Shown: positions 9,214-18,420 of the stretch, in pieces
Numbering within the stretch: the first letter of the stretch is position 1
How the letters are laid out: each line of letters begins with the position of its first letter
Source: Lachnospiraceae bacterium
Lineage (GTDB): Bacteria; Bacillota; Clostridia; Lachnospirales; Lachnospiraceae
Reading direction: 5' to 3'
DNA length: 47,962 nucleotides
Assembly (NCBI GenBank): GCA_029007885.1
Contig: JAQXIR010000139.1
Location: forward strand, 1-47,962
The notes under the pieces: generated by a model
What the model saw: the letters and a program-made list of their open reading frames with translations, nothing else
The model's database searches: none
What the model was told of the DNA's origin: nothing
Translations under genes and position numbers: made by a program

Positions 9214-9242
9214 ATGCTACCACAGAAATAAGAAAAACTCAA
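9214..9242 (-). promoter_or_regulatory. Probable ychF promoter, inside the mobile element
   Basis: Minus-strand -35 TTGAGT (9242-9237), 17-base spacer, -10 TAGCAT (9219-9214) preceded by TGG, which makes an extended -10. It points at ychF and lies within the inverted-repeat-bounded unit. Confidence 0.6.
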
Positions 9243-9417
9243 TATTTTACTATTTACTTTTCACGAAAAAGCTATATTATAGAAACATAGAAATTCTTAA
9301 TTAGTACATCTACAAATTCATCCGGTATTTTGCCTTATGAATTATCCAATTCTCATGGTGTTTCAGCCATTTTCCTTTTTTCAATAAAATAAATATTTTT
9401 ACTCGGAGGGGTTATTA

Positions 9418-10194
9418 TTGCCAAGACATGCGCGAAAGAAATCATCTACCCAAACTTATCATGTAGTCATAAAGGGTGCCGACAGACAATTACTTTTTGA
9501 AGAGTCAAAAGATTACTTAAAGTATTTGGACATTTTGGAATATTATAAAGATAAATTTCATTTTGAACTTTATGCGTATTGTCTAATGTCAAATCATGTC
9601 CATTTGTTAATCCACCACCCCACCACAGTTACACTCGAATCCATATTTCGGCACATAAACACAACTTATGCCAGTTGGTTCAACTCTAAATACAACCGTA
9701 CCGGTTTTGTTCAGGATGGTCGATATTTCAGCGAGCCGGTTGAAGACAACACTTATTTGCTCACCGCAGTTCGATACATACACTACAACCCAACCAAAGC
9801 AGGCTTGGAAAAGTCACCCGGAGCCGGTTATCCCTGGAGTAGTTATCACGACTATAAAAAGAAGTCTGCGGGCTTGACCGATATTAATTTTGTTCTCGAA
9901 CTACTGGGTACTCAAGAACAATTCATATCAATGCATAGTATTGTCCCGAATGATGACTGTTTTGATATTCATAAATTTAGGAAAAGACTGCCTGACGATG
10001 TCGCAAAAGATATCATTAAGGAGAACTGCGCATGTGACTCCGTAACGGATTTTCAGAAACTTTCTCTAATAGAGCGAAATAAATTTATCCTTCTACTTCA
10101 TAAAAAGGGTATCTCGGTTCGGCAGTTAAATCGCCTTACCGGGATACCCCGTGGAGTTATTGAAAGACTTATTTCTAAGAATAATCTCACGTGA
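9418..10194 (+). CDS. REP-associated tyrosine transposase (RAYT, Y1_Tnp)
   Basis: Single-strand DNA transposase of the HUH/Y1 superfamily; the REP-associated group mobilises or maintains short hairpin repeats. The 258-residue product has the HUH motif HVHLLIHH (~residues 59-66), preceded by YAYCLMSNHVH, and the tyrosine-helix region AVRYIHYNPTKAGLE (~122-136), both characteristic of TnpA-REP proteins. A C-terminal helix-turn-helix-like stretch (GISVRQLNRLTGIPRGVIERL) follows. Translation begins at TTG with GGAGGGG seven bases upstream. The frame is intact, so the element may be active. It is one of few plus-strand genes here, and its flanking inverted repeats are the likely substrates. Confidence 0.9.
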   Translation: MPRHARKKSSTQTYHVVIKGADRQLLFEESKDYLKYLDILEYYKDKFHFELYAYCLMSNHVHLLIHHPTTVTLESIFRHINTTYASWFNSKYNRTGFVQDGRYFSEPVEDNTYLLTAVRYIHYNPTKAGLEKSPGAGYPWSSYHDYKKKSAGLTDINFVLELLGTQEQFISMHSIVPNDDCFDIHKFRKRLPDDVAKDIIKENCACDSVTDFQKLSLIERNKFILLLHKKGISVRQLNRLTGIPRGVIERLISKNNLT

Positions 10195-10210
10195 CCAAAG
10201 GGCTCTCTTC

Positions 10211-10232
10211 GTGGCAAAAGAAACGTCCCTAA
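10211..10232 (-). repeat. Right inverted repeat of the transposase unit
   Basis: Inverted copy of 9101-9122. It contains the TAG stop codon of rsgA (10231-10229). Confidence 0.85.
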
Positions 10233-11107
10233 TACTTCTTTCGTGTTCTGCATTCCTCGTAAATTTGCAGATAATTTTCATATCTGAGTGTGTTAATTTC
10301 TCCTCTTGACACGGCCTCTTTTACTTCGCAATCCGGTTCATTCACATGATTGCATCCCTGAAAACGGCAATATGGCTCATACTCCACAAAATCCGGATAA
10401 AATTTCTTTACCTCTTCCTTTTCGCAATCAAAGACCGCAAGAGAGCTAAATCCCGGCGTATCCAGAATATACGTGTCTTCCTCTACCGTAATCAGTTCCG
10501 AATGTCGTGTCGTGTGCTTCCCCCGTTCAATTTTGTTACTGATTTCCCCTGTCTGCATCTTTACTTCTTTTTGCAGTTTATTGATAATGGACGATTTTCC
10601 GACACCACTCGGTCCGGCAACCGTCGTAGTCTTTCCTTTTAAACATTCCCGGATTTTTGCAATGCCCCTGTCTTCTTTTGCACTGGCAAATAAAATCGGA
10701 CATTCTGCCTTTTCATAAATTGCCATAATCTGTTCCTGCTTTTTTACATCAATTAAATCATCTTTATTAAAACAGATGATACAAGGAATCTCTTTCTGAT
10801 GCATCATCAAAAGGAATCGGTCAAGCAGATTAAAATTGGGCTCCGGCTTTGTTGCCGCAAAAATGACAAGTGCCTGATCCACATTTGCAACTGCCGGACG
10901 AATCAGTTCATTTTGACGGGGCAAAATTTCCGTAATATTTCCTTCTTTAGTCTTTTCATCTAACACATCCAGCGCAACATTATCGCCCACAAGCGGTTTT
11001 TCATGGTTTTTTCGAAAAACTCCTTTGGCTTTGCACTCATAGATTCCGTGTCCTGCTATATGCACATAATAAAAACCGGCAATCCCTTTTATTATTTTTC
11101 CCTGCAT
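10229..11107 (-). CDS. rsgA: Ribosome small subunit biogenesis GTPase RsgA
   Basis: Circularly permuted GTPase acting in late 30S maturation. An N-terminal OB-fold (MQGKIIKGIAGFYYV) is followed by the permuted G motifs in the order G4 (FNKDDLID), G1 (GPSGVGKSSIINKL) and G3 (DTPGFSSL), then a C-terminal zinc-binding segment CRFQGCNHVNEPDC. The upstream ATG at 11125 overlaps prkC; the ATG at 11107, four bases after the prkC stop with AAGGA upstream, gives the conserved N-terminus. It ends the murE-to-rsgA operon. The stop codon lies in the inverted repeat of the neighbouring mobile element, so the last residues may differ from those of relatives. Confidence 0.95.
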   Translation of the reverse strand: MQGKIIKGIAGFYYVHIAGHGIYECKAKGVFRKNHEKPLVGDNVALDVLDEKTKEGNITEILPRQNELIRPAVANVDQALVIFAATKPEPNFNLLDRFLLMMHQKEIPCIICFNKDDLIDVKKQEQIMAIYEKAECPILFASAKEDRGIAKIRECLKGKTTTVAGPSGVGKSSIINKLQKEVKMQTGEISNKIERGKHTTRHSELITVEEDTYILDTPGFSSLAVFDCEKEEVKKFYPDFVEYEPYCRFQGCNHVNEPDCEVKEAVSRGEINTLRYENYLQIYEECRTRKKY

Positions 11108-11111
11108 CCTG

Positions 11112-13073
11112 TTATTCCTTTGCAAATTTCACGGTACGTTTCACGGATCGTTCTTCATTCCTTTCCGGAGTCGTTACAATCTCTCCGTTTTCATTCGTGG
11201 TTGTAGAGCCGGGGATTGTAACATTGTAAACGATTGTAATGACACCATCCTCTGCTCCCGTAATACCGCTAATGTTAAACGCCAGTGGGAAAGTCGTTGT
11301 CGTCTCACGTTTCAATTCCAGGCCGTTTGAAGTCGTCAGGATAACAGTTGCACTGCTGCCCGCCTGATACTGATCGTCTTCAGCTGCCGGACTTTCTATA
11401 TTCCCAACAAAACTATATGTGGACTCGCCTGCTCCGACACTGACTTTCAAATCCACAACAGTTCCTTTTTCTACATAAACACCAACCGAATAACTCTGAT
11501 AACATACTTTATCAATCAGTGAAGGATCATCGTTCGTTGTCTGGCTTACCGTACCCGGTGTCAATCCTGCCTCTACCAGAGTAATGGTGGCTTCTTCTTC
11601 GCTCAGTCCCACAACATTCGGCACTCTGATTTTTCCTGCATTTGCACTGATGCTTACGCTTAATACAACCGTTGAGCCGAGAGGCGCATATTCCCCTGCT
11701 GCCGGTATCTGTTCAATAATATTGCCTTTTGCAACCGTATCGGATTCCGTCTCCACTTTTTCAATTTCAAACCCTTCTTTTTTCAGTGCGGCAACTGCTT
11801 CTGCATAAGATAAGTTTGTGACATCCGGCACCTTGATTCCGTTCTTTTCGTCTTCCGCAACAGAAGTGTTTTCCGTTACATCAGTCGTTGTTGACTGTGG
11901 TTTTTCACCGGTACTTAAATTGAAAAGTCCCATAGCTCTTCCGACAAGGAAAATCACAATAACACCGATAATGATTGCCGCAATAATAGCAAGAATGGTT
12001 GTGATTTTTTCCATTTTGCTGTCATCGTCATCATCATGCTCTTGTTTCTTACTCGACGTATGACGCGGTTCATCAATTGTTTTGGGACGTTTTTTCTTGC
12101 CACTGCTGTTATTATGATCGGAGCGCAGCCTGATTTCTTCTTCCATGGAATCTCTATTCCTGGACTGCTTCTTAATCTGCTGCATGTCTTTTTCCGTAAT
12201 CATTCTCGTGGATGCTTCTTCATCAGGATTTGCAATTTTTACAAAGTCCTCATCCGGACGCATCAAAGACTTCTTTAAATCCTCAATCAGTTCTCCCATA
12301 GACTGATATCGTCTGTCAGGGCTCTTTTGTGTGCATTTAAACACAATCTGTTCTACACTTATCGGAATCTCGGGAATATATTCTCTCGGAGACGGCATTG
12401 GCTCCTGAATATGCTTAATTGCGATGGCAACCGTTGTATCACCGTTAAACGGAACGCGTCCTGTCAGCATTTCAAACATCGTAATACCAAGAGAATAAAT
12501 GTCGCTCTTTTCATCAGAATATCCGCCTCTTGCCTGCTCCGGAGAAGTATAATGCACCGATCCCATTACATTGGAGGTAATCGTATTGCTGGTAACTGCT
12601 TTGGCAATTCCAAAGTCCGTCACCTTCACTTTTCCGTCTCTTGAAATCATAATATTCTGTGGTTTAATGTCACGATGAATAATATGGTTATTGTGAGCCG
12701 CTTCAATTCCCATGGAAACCTGGATTGCAATGCTTACCGCCTCTTTTACGGAAAGTCTTGCTTTTTTCTCAATGTATTTTTTAAGGGTAATTCCCTCAAC
12801 AAGTTCCATTACAATATAATATGTGCCGTTTTCTTCTCCAACATCATATACATTTACAATATTCGGATGCATCATGCCGGCTGCTGCCTGTGCTTCTGTC
12901 TTGAATTTGGAAACAAAATTTACATTTTCCGAAAACTCCTGTTTCAAAACTTTTACGGCTACAAACCTGTTCAATTTATGGCATTTTGCTTTATATACAT
13001 CCGACATTCCGCCGGTTCCGATCTTCTCAAGAATCTCGTAACGGTCTCCCAGCATCATTCCAATCTTTATCAT
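11112..13073 (-). CDS. prkC: PASTA-domain Ser/Thr protein kinase PrkC (Stk)
   Basis: Membrane Ser/Thr kinase sensing muropeptides or lipid II and controlling growth and cell-wall synthesis. The Hanks kinase domain (1-~270) has GTGGMSDVYKA, catalytic Lys in VAVKVLK, IIHRDIKPQNIMI and VTDFGIAKA. A Lys/Arg/Asp-rich juxtamembrane region, one membrane helix (~360-380) and two clear PASTA repeats (starting VPDVTNLSYAEA and VPNVVGLSEEEA) follow, then a C-terminal extracellular domain of about 110 residues not resembling PASTA. Most PrkC proteins have three or more PASTA repeats, so this one is short in repeats. The ATG overlaps the stop of stp (ATGA), indicating coupled translation. Confidence 0.95.
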   Translation of the reverse strand: MIKIGMMLGDRYEILEKIGTGGMSDVYKAKCHKLNRFVAVKVLKQEFSENVNFVSKFKTEAQAAAGMMHPNIVNVYDVGEENGTYYIVMELVEGITLKKYIEKKARLSVKEAVSIAIQVSMGIEAAHNNHIIHRDIKPQNIMISRDGKVKVTDFGIAKAVTSNTITSNVMGSVHYTSPEQARGGYSDEKSDIYSLGITMFEMLTGRVPFNGDTTVAIAIKHIQEPMPSPREYIPEIPISVEQIVFKCTQKSPDRRYQSMGELIEDLKKSLMRPDEDFVKIANPDEEASTRMITEKDMQQIKKQSRNRDSMEEEIRLRSDHNNSSGKKKRPKTIDEPRHTSSKKQEHDDDDDSKMEKITTILAIIAAIIIGVIVIFLVGRAMGLFNLSTGEKPQSTTTDVTENTSVAEDEKNGIKVPDVTNLSYAEAVAALKKEGFEIEKVETESDTVAKGNIIEQIPAAGEYAPLGSTVVLSVSISANAGKIRVPNVVGLSEEEATITLVEAGLTPGTVSQTTNDDPSLIDKVCYQSYSVGVYVEKGTVVDLKVSVGAGESTYSFVGNIESPAAEDDQYQAGSSATVILTTSNGLELKRETTTTFPLAFNISGITGAEDGVITIVYNVTIPGSTTTNENGEIVTTPERNEERSVKRTVKFAKE

Positions 13074-13813
13074 GAAATCACCTCATCTGCGAAGGGTTCA
13101 ATTAAAACAACTGTAATATTATCTTTCCCTCCGTTATTGTTGGCCGCTTTTACCAGTGCCTCTGCCTTTTCTACGATGTCTCTTTGTCCCTTCAAAATCA
13201 TTCTGATATCTTCATCTTCTATCATATTGGTCAATCCATCCGAACACATTAAGACCATATCGCCTTTTTCCAGTTTAACTTGAAAGAAATCGACCTCTAC
13301 ACTGTCTTGTGCGCCGACTGCCCTTGTTATGATGTTTTTGTCCGGATGACTTCTTGCCTGTTCTCTCGGCAATCCTCCCATGCGTACCATTTCTTCCACC
13401 AGGGAATGATCTCTTGTAATCTGTCTGATTTCGTCATTTACAATATAGAGTCTGCTGTCTCCGACATTAGCCACGTACAAAGCATCGTCCAACACGGTAG
13501 CAGCCACAACCGTGGTGCCCATTCCGCTCATTTCTTCGTTTTCCGTCGATTTCATTCTGATATGACGATTGGCACTCTGAATTGCCTTCTCCAAGACACT
13601 CACCGGAGAGTCTTCCTTTGCTCTTCCTATCTCATCGACAATTGTTTCGATTGTATACTTAGACGCAAAATCTCCGGCATTATGTCCTCCCATTCCATCC
13701 GCTACCAGAAACAGATTAGGAAGGCATCCAACCGGAATCTCCGAAGTAAATACATAGTCCTGATTCAATTTTCGTTTTTCCCCGATGTCCGTAATCGAAA
13801 ATGTCTTTAACAT
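13070..13813 (-). CDS. stp: PP2C-type Ser/Thr phosphatase (Stp/PrpC)
   Basis: Metal-dependent protein phosphatase reversing PrkC phosphorylation. The 247-residue protein has the PPM motifs: LNQDYVF, LVADGMGGHNAGD (metal aspartate), GMGTTVVAA, VGDSRLY, SHPDKNIITRAVG, MCSDGLTN and the final DNITVVLIE. Length and motif order match bacterial PrpC. Its start codon overlaps the end of rlmN by seven bases, and its stop overlaps the kinase start. Paired kinase and phosphatase genes in this order are typical of Firmicutes. Confidence 0.95.
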   Translation of the reverse strand: MLKTFSITDIGEKRKLNQDYVFTSEIPVGCLPNLFLVADGMGGHNAGDFASKYTIETIVDEIGRAKEDSPVSVLEKAIQSANRHIRMKSTENEEMSGMGTTVVAATVLDDALYVANVGDSRLYIVNDEIRQITRDHSLVEEMVRMGGLPREQARSHPDKNIITRAVGAQDSVEVDFFQVKLEKGDMVLMCSDGLTNMIEDEDIRMILKGQRDIVEKAEALVKAANNNGGKDNITVVLIEPFADEVIS

Positions 13814-14865
13814 GTCTCTCCTTTTTCATGCGTCTCCTGTTGCAATTGTCTTCTACGCAGTTGACCGCAGGCTCCATCTATATCCTGCCCCATTTCCCTT
13901 CTAATAGTAACATTAATTCTGTTTTTTTCAAGTTTATTTTTGAATGCCTCAATCTCATGATGACTGCTGCGTGTATAATTCCGCTCTTTAATTGGATTTA
14001 CCGGAATCAGGTTTACATGACAATTTAAGCGTGATGCAATTGCGCAAAGTTCCTGTGCATCTTCTTTTGTATCGTTTACTCCGCCGACCAGACTATATTC
14101 AAAAGTAATCCGGCGTCCGGTCTTCTCAAAATAGAATTCGCAAGCAGGAATTACTTCCTCTAAACTGTATTTTTCCGCAATCGGCATCAGTTTTTTTCGT
14201 TTTTCATCTGTTGTGGCATGTAAGGAAAGTGCCAGCGTAATCTGCAATTTTTCTTCTGCCAGTTTACGGATTCGGGGAACAAGCCCACATGTGGAGACTG
14301 TTATGTTCCTCTGGCTTACGTGAAGTCCGTTTTCATCTGTTAACATGTGAAGGAAACGTATCAGATTGTCGTAATTATCAAGAGGTTCTCCGGTTCCCAT
14401 TACCACTACATTGGAAACTCGTTCTCCCGTAATCCTCGTGATTGCATAAATCTGTTCTAACATTTCTGCCGCAGTCAGATTTCTTTCCCATCCGTCTAAT
14501 GTCGAGGCACAGAAGCGACACCCCATTTTGCATCCGACCTGTGAAGATATACATACGGAATTTCCATGATGATAACGCATAAAAACACTTTCCACCAAAT
14601 TCCCGTCTTGCAGCGAAAACAAAAATTTCTTTGTTCCGTCTAACTTTGATTCCTGTATCCGGATAGTCTTTAACGTTGTATATATATATCGGTCACTAAA
14701 TTCTTCCCGCATCTGTTTGGAAAGATTTGTCATCTCATCAAACCCCGCTGCCAGTTTCACATGCATCCATTGATATAATTGTTTGGCGCGAAATGCCGGA
14801 ATCGAATACTGTTTCATTTCTTCCGTTATTTCATCAAGTGTCATGGACTTGATATCTTTTTTCAT
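13807..14865 (-). CDS. rlmN: 23S rRNA (adenine(2503)-C(2))-methyltransferase RlmN
   Basis: Radical SAM enzyme methylating C2 of A2503 in 23S rRNA and of A37 in some tRNAs. The 4Fe-4S triad CKMGCRFC (~residues 110-117) directly follows SSQVG. GTGEPLDNYDN is the SAM-binding GEP motif, and the conserved C-terminal Cys that carries the methyl relay is in DGACGQL. The length of 352 residues is normal. It lies between rsmB and stp, the standard order in Clostridia. Confidence 0.96.
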   Translation of the reverse strand: MKKDIKSMTLDEITEEMKQYSIPAFRAKQLYQWMHVKLAAGFDEMTNLSKQMREEFSDRYIYTTLKTIRIQESKLDGTKKFLFSLQDGNLVESVFMRYHHGNSVCISSQVGCKMGCRFCASTLDGWERNLTAAEMLEQIYAITRITGERVSNVVVMGTGEPLDNYDNLIRFLHMLTDENGLHVSQRNITVSTCGLVPRIRKLAEEKLQITLALSLHATTDEKRKKLMPIAEKYSLEEVIPACEFYFEKTGRRITFEYSLVGGVNDTKEDAQELCAIASRLNCHVNLIPVNPIKERNYTRSSHHEIEAFKNKLEKNRINVTIRREMGQDIDGACGQLRRRQLQQETHEKGETC

Positions 14866-14884
14866 GTCCGTTCCCTATCCGTCC

Positions 14885-16240
14885 TTATTTTCGTTTTAAC
14901 CTTGCCATAAAAAATCCGTCGCTTTGGTCAGATGGCAATAATAAAAGGCATCCCTCTTTTATTTCTGCATCTTGCAAACATTCCGGAACATACGGTTTTA
15001 CACTCTCCGTTTCAAACGGATACTTTTGTGTGATATAGGCAACCATATCTTCATTTTCTTCCCTGCGGATTGTACAGGTACTGTAAATAAGGGTCCCTCC
15101 CGGCTTCACATATTCCCATACGGTATCAATAATCTCTTTTTGAAGTACCGCAAGACTTTCTAAGGATTCCTCTGTGAGTCGGTATTTGATATCCGGTTTC
15201 TTTCCGATTACGCCGATTCCGGAGCATGGAATATCAAGTAACAGGACATCTGCTTTTCCAATTGCCGTTTCATCCTTTTTCGTGGCATCCCACACCTTCA
15301 CATGCAGATTATCTGCATGCATACGCTCTTTGTTCTGCAAAATCAATTCTGTCTTGTAAGCAGTAACATCCCTTGCATCTACTATACCGGTATCGTTTAA
15401 TTTATCGCAGGCATGGAGCGATTTGCCACCGGGTGCCGCACAGACATCCATTACATAATCATTTTTCCTAATTTGCGCAATCTCGCATACCATCATACTG
15501 CTTACGTCCTGAACCGTATAACTTCCATTTTGAAATCCCGCAAGATCTGAAAGCCGTTCAGTTCCTTTTATCACATAGGCATACGAAAGCCACGGGTGTA
15601 CGTGAAAAGTTATGTTCTTCTCTTCCCATTCCCGCAATACCGCTTCCTTTTCTTCTTTTGTAATCTGCTCTTTCATACGAACGCAGAGATTTCTTTCTTC
15701 TAACAATTTTGCAAAAATCTCTTTTGTCTTTTCAACTCCATACTGTTGTATCATCATGGAAGTCAACAGTTTGGGCATTGAATACCGGATGCAAATTGCC
15801 TGCAAGGGATCTGCCGCCAAGTCCGGATACGAAATATTATCTTTTTGCCTTGCCACGTTCCTTAAAACACCGTTTACGAATCCTTTTAAGTTATGAAAAT
15901 TTCTCTTCCCGGCAAGTTTTACTGCCTCGTTGCATGCTGCACTGTCCGGTACCTTATCCATAAAAAGAATTTGGTAAACACTCATCCGTAACAGACTTCT
16001 GATAAACGGCTTCATCTTATTTACCGGCACTTTGGAGTATGCATTCAGCACATAATCTATCTGGATTCCTCTTTCCAGAGTCCCTTCCGTGACACGTTTG
16101 ATAAATGCTTTATCGCTTTCCTCCAGGTAGTTATATTTATTCAGAATATTTTTGATGAGAACATGACTGTATTCCCTTTTTGCATAAATCTCCGTCAGCA
16201 TATCGGTAATCAGTTCTCTTGTATTGATGTTCTTTTCCAA
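14885..16240 (-). CDS. rsmB: 16S rRNA (cytosine(967)-C(5))-methyltransferase RsmB
   Basis: An N-terminal NusB-like RNA-binding domain (about 1-140, with ERGIQIDYVLNAYSK and LRMSVYQILFMDKVP) is fused to a Rossmann methyltransferase domain. The latter has the SAM motif DVCAAPGGKSLHACD, the LLLDIPCSGIGVIGKKPD motif with the first catalytic Cys, and IYSTCTIRREENE with the second. This two-Cys arrangement defines RsmB/RsmF enzymes. The start is TTG at 16240, six bases after the upstream stop, suggesting coupling; the Shine-Dalgarno is weak. Confidence 0.95.
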   Translation of the reverse strand: MEKNINTRELITDMLTEIYAKREYSHVLIKNILNKYNYLEESDKAFIKRVTEGTLERGIQIDYVLNAYSKVPVNKMKPFIRSLLRMSVYQILFMDKVPDSAACNEAVKLAGKRNFHNLKGFVNGVLRNVARQKDNISYPDLAADPLQAICIRYSMPKLLTSMMIQQYGVEKTKEIFAKLLEERNLCVRMKEQITKEEKEAVLREWEEKNITFHVHPWLSYAYVIKGTERLSDLAGFQNGSYTVQDVSSMMVCEIAQIRKNDYVMDVCAAPGGKSLHACDKLNDTGIVDARDVTAYKTELILQNKERMHADNLHVKVWDATKKDETAIGKADVLLLDIPCSGIGVIGKKPDIKYRLTEESLESLAVLQKEIIDTVWEYVKPGGTLIYSTCTIRREENEDMVAYITQKYPFETESVKPYVPECLQDAEIKEGCLLLLPSDQSDGFFMARLKRK

Positions 16241-16246
16241 TGTGAT

Positions 16247-16954
16247 TTAATCCCTATCCCGTCTTCCAAATAATAAAATGAGTCTTAGCAACTGTAAAAT
16301 TGAAGACGCCGCTGCCGCAACATAAGTCATTGCTGCTGCCGTGAGCACTTTTCTTGTTTTGGGAAGTTCCTCACTTCCTAATATTCCGTATTGATTAAGC
16401 ATACCAAGAGCACGATGTGATGCGTTAAACTCCACCGGCAATGTCACAATCTGAAATAAAACAGCAAGGGAAAATACCCAGATACCAATCTGAATCAGTA
16501 ACTGATTGTAACTGAGTAACACTCCCAGAATAATAATCGGAATTCCAAGTCTTGAACCGATATTTGCTGCCGGAACAATGGCGCTTCGTATTTTTAGAGG
16601 CAGATATTCTTCCTTATGCTGCAACGCATGTCCGCATTCATGTGCGGCTACGCCGATTGCGGCAACAGACTGCGAAGAATAGGTTGCATCCGACAAACGA
16701 AGTACTTTATTTCTTGGGTCATAATGGTCTGTCAGATTTCCTCTGACATGTTCTATGCTGACATCGTAAATACCGTTTTGCTGTAAAATCCTCTCTGCTG
16801 CCTCTGCTCCGGTAAATCCCGTCATGCTTCTTACTTTCTGATATCTATTAAAGGTGCTGTTTACCTTCGCCGATGCAAGCATGGAAAACACTGCCCCAAT
16901 CAGGACAAGAATATAGGTCCAATCAATATAATATCCGTAATAGCCTCCATACAT
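16247..16954 (-). CDS. Zinc-dependent membrane peptidase (YugP-like, Zn_peptidase_2)
   Basis: Membrane-bound metalloprotease of the YugP family; its physiological substrate is not established. The 235-residue protein has an N-terminal membrane helix preceded by a Gly/Tyr-rich tip (YGGYYGYYIDW), then the substrate-side segment GAEAAERILQQNGI, the zinc-binding motif AAHECGHALQH (~residues 103-113), and three or more further helices (~125-230). The family in Clostridia is commonly located between fmt/def and rsmB, as here. Neighbours in the operon deal with translation and rRNA modification. Confidence 0.9.
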   Translation of the reverse strand: MYGGYYGYYIDWTYILVLIGAVFSMLASAKVNSTFNRYQKVRSMTGFTGAEAAERILQQNGIYDVSIEHVRGNLTDHYDPRNKVLRLSDATYSSQSVAAIGVAAHECGHALQHKEEYLPLKIRSAIVPAANIGSRLGIPIIILGVLLSYNQLLIQIGIWVFSLAVLFQIVTLPVEFNASHRALGMLNQYGILGSEELPKTRKVLTAAAMTYVAAAASSILQLLRLILLFGRRDRD

Positions 16955-16975
16955 AATATCAACTTCCTTTCCATG

Positions 16976-17908
16976 TTAGTTTGGAAATACCATTCCGGCT
17001 TCCACTTGATATCCAAGCAAAAATGCAGATACTTCCATTCTCTTTTTCCCTTCCGGCTGCACACTTGTAATTTTTAATCTGTCTTTTCCGGTGCAGACAA
17101 TAAAAGAATCCTTAGAAACGCTTTCCACCGTTCCCGGTGTTCCTTTTCCGTCTCCGCTTTCTACCGAAGCAGACCAGATTTTGAGTGTTTTCCCTTTATA
17201 CTTTGTATAAGCACTCGGCCAGGAATTCAATCCCCGTACTTTCCGTTCAATCACTGCCGCCTCTTTCGAAAAGTCAATCTCCCCGATAGATTTTTTTAAC
17301 ATCTTTGCATAAGAGGATTTTTGTTCATCCTGCTTTATCGGTGTCAAAAGTCCCTGTTCAATCAGCGGAAGAGCTTTCACAATTAACTTAGCCCCGCAAT
17401 CAGTCAGTTTGCCAAAAAGACTCTCTCCTGTCTCATCTGCCGTAATCGGGACTTCTTCCTGCATAAGAATATCTCCGGTATCAATCCCTTCATTCATCTG
17501 CATGATGGTAATTCCGGTTTTTTCTTCTCCATCCAGAATTGCCCATTGTATCGGTGCCGCACCACGGTATTTCGGTAATAGAGAAGCATGGATATTCACG
17601 CATCCGTATTTTGGCATTTCAAGAATTTCTTTTGACAAGATTTGCCCGAATGCCGCTACAACGAAAATATCCGCTTCATACCGGCGTAATTCTTCTATCG
17701 CTTGTGCTTCTTTAATCTTTTTCGGCTGCAAAACCGGAATATGATTTTTGATGGCACATTCTTTGACCGGAGGCATCTGCATTTCTTTTCCTCTGCCTTT
17801 TGGTTTGTCCGGCTGTGTTACAACCGCGGTAACCTCATATCCCGCATCTACGATTGCCTGTAATGCTCCTACCGCATAATCGGGAGTTCCCATAAAAATA
17901 ACTTTCAT
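16976..17908 (-). CDS. fmt: Methionyl-tRNA formyltransferase
   Basis: Transfers formyl from 10-formyl-THF to initiator Met-tRNA. The N-terminal domain shows MKVIFMGTPDYAVGAL, the catalytic Asn/His region VNIHASLLPKYRGAAPIQWA, and GITIMQMNEGIDTGDIL; the C-terminal OB-like tRNA-binding domain includes RGLNSWPSAYT. The ATG at 17908 lies two bases beyond the def stop, with AGAGG upstream inside def; an earlier ATG (17938) would overlap def. def-fmt pairing fits their shared formyl-methionine pathway. Confidence 0.96.
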   Translation of the reverse strand: MKVIFMGTPDYAVGALQAIVDAGYEVTAVVTQPDKPKGRGKEMQMPPVKECAIKNHIPVLQPKKIKEAQAIEELRRYEADIFVVAAFGQILSKEILEMPKYGCVNIHASLLPKYRGAAPIQWAILDGEEKTGITIMQMNEGIDTGDILMQEEVPITADETGESLFGKLTDCGAKLIVKALPLIEQGLLTPIKQDEQKSSYAKMLKKSIGEIDFSKEAAVIERKVRGLNSWPSAYTKYKGKTLKIWSASVESGDGKGTPGTVESVSKDSFIVCTGKDRLKITSVQPEGKKRMEVSAFLLGYQVEAGMVFPN

Positions 17909-17909
17909 A

Positions 17910-18389
17910 TTATTCATCCTCTCCCGCTTCTTCCACATTCATCAACTCACCTTCTACTTTTTCCATATACATATGTCCATCCAGATGGTCGATTTCATGG
18001 CAGATAGCACGTGCCAGAAGTTCCGTTCCTTCTATTTCGTATAGCTCCATATCTTCATTATAAGCAACTGCTTTCACATAATTCGGACGAGTCACAATAC
18101 CGGACTTGCCCGGAAGGCTTAAACATCCTTCCTGTCCCGTCTGTTCACCGCTTTTTTCAACAATTTTAGGATTAATCATTACAATCGGATCTTCTCCTGT
18201 TGTATCAATGACTACAATCCTTTTTAAAATTCCAACCTGCGGCGCGGCAAGTCCGACGCCGTTAGCCTCATACATGGTATCAAACATATCATCGATCAAT
18301 TCCCGTGTACGCTCATTCATTTCTTTTACTTCTTTGCATGCTTTGCCAAGAACAGGGTCCCCTGCAATTCTGATGGTACGTAAAGCCAT
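17910..18389 (-). CDS. def: Peptide deformylase
   Basis: Metallo-deformylase removing the N-formyl group from nascent proteins. All three motifs are present: GVGLAAPQVG (motif I), EGCLSLPG (motif II with the metal-binding Cys) and HEIDHLDG (motif III with two metal His and the catalytic Glu). The length of 159 residues is typical. The acidic C-terminus overlaps the fmt ribosome binding site. Confidence 0.97.
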   Translation of the reverse strand: MALRTIRIAGDPVLGKACKEVKEMNERTRELIDDMFDTMYEANGVGLAAPQVGILKRIVVIDTTGEDPIVMINPKIVEKSGEQTGQEGCLSLPGKSGIVTRPNYVKAVAYNEDMELYEIEGTELLARAICHEIDHLDGHMYMEKVEGELMNVEEAGEDE

Positions 18390-18420
18390 TTTTATTCCGC
18401 CTTTCCTGTTGTTATTTACA

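Larger units (their letters stand above)
9101..10232 (+). mobile_element. RAYT (Y1/HUH) transposase unit bounded by inverted repeats
   Basis: The segment is bounded by near-perfect 22-base inverted repeats: 9101-9122 on the plus strand and 10211-10232 on the minus strand, differing at one base (TTGGGGAC versus TTAGGGAC). Between them lies one REP-associated tyrosine transposase gene. The left end (9101-9162) also carries a second copy of TTTTGCCAC at 9132-9140 and closes with TCCCCAA (9156-9162), complementary to TTGGGGA, so it can fold like a REP hairpin. The left boundary directly touches the ychF ribosome binding site and the right boundary overlaps the rsgA stop codon. Exact ends and any target duplication cannot be fixed without an empty-site comparison. 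Confidence 0.72.
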
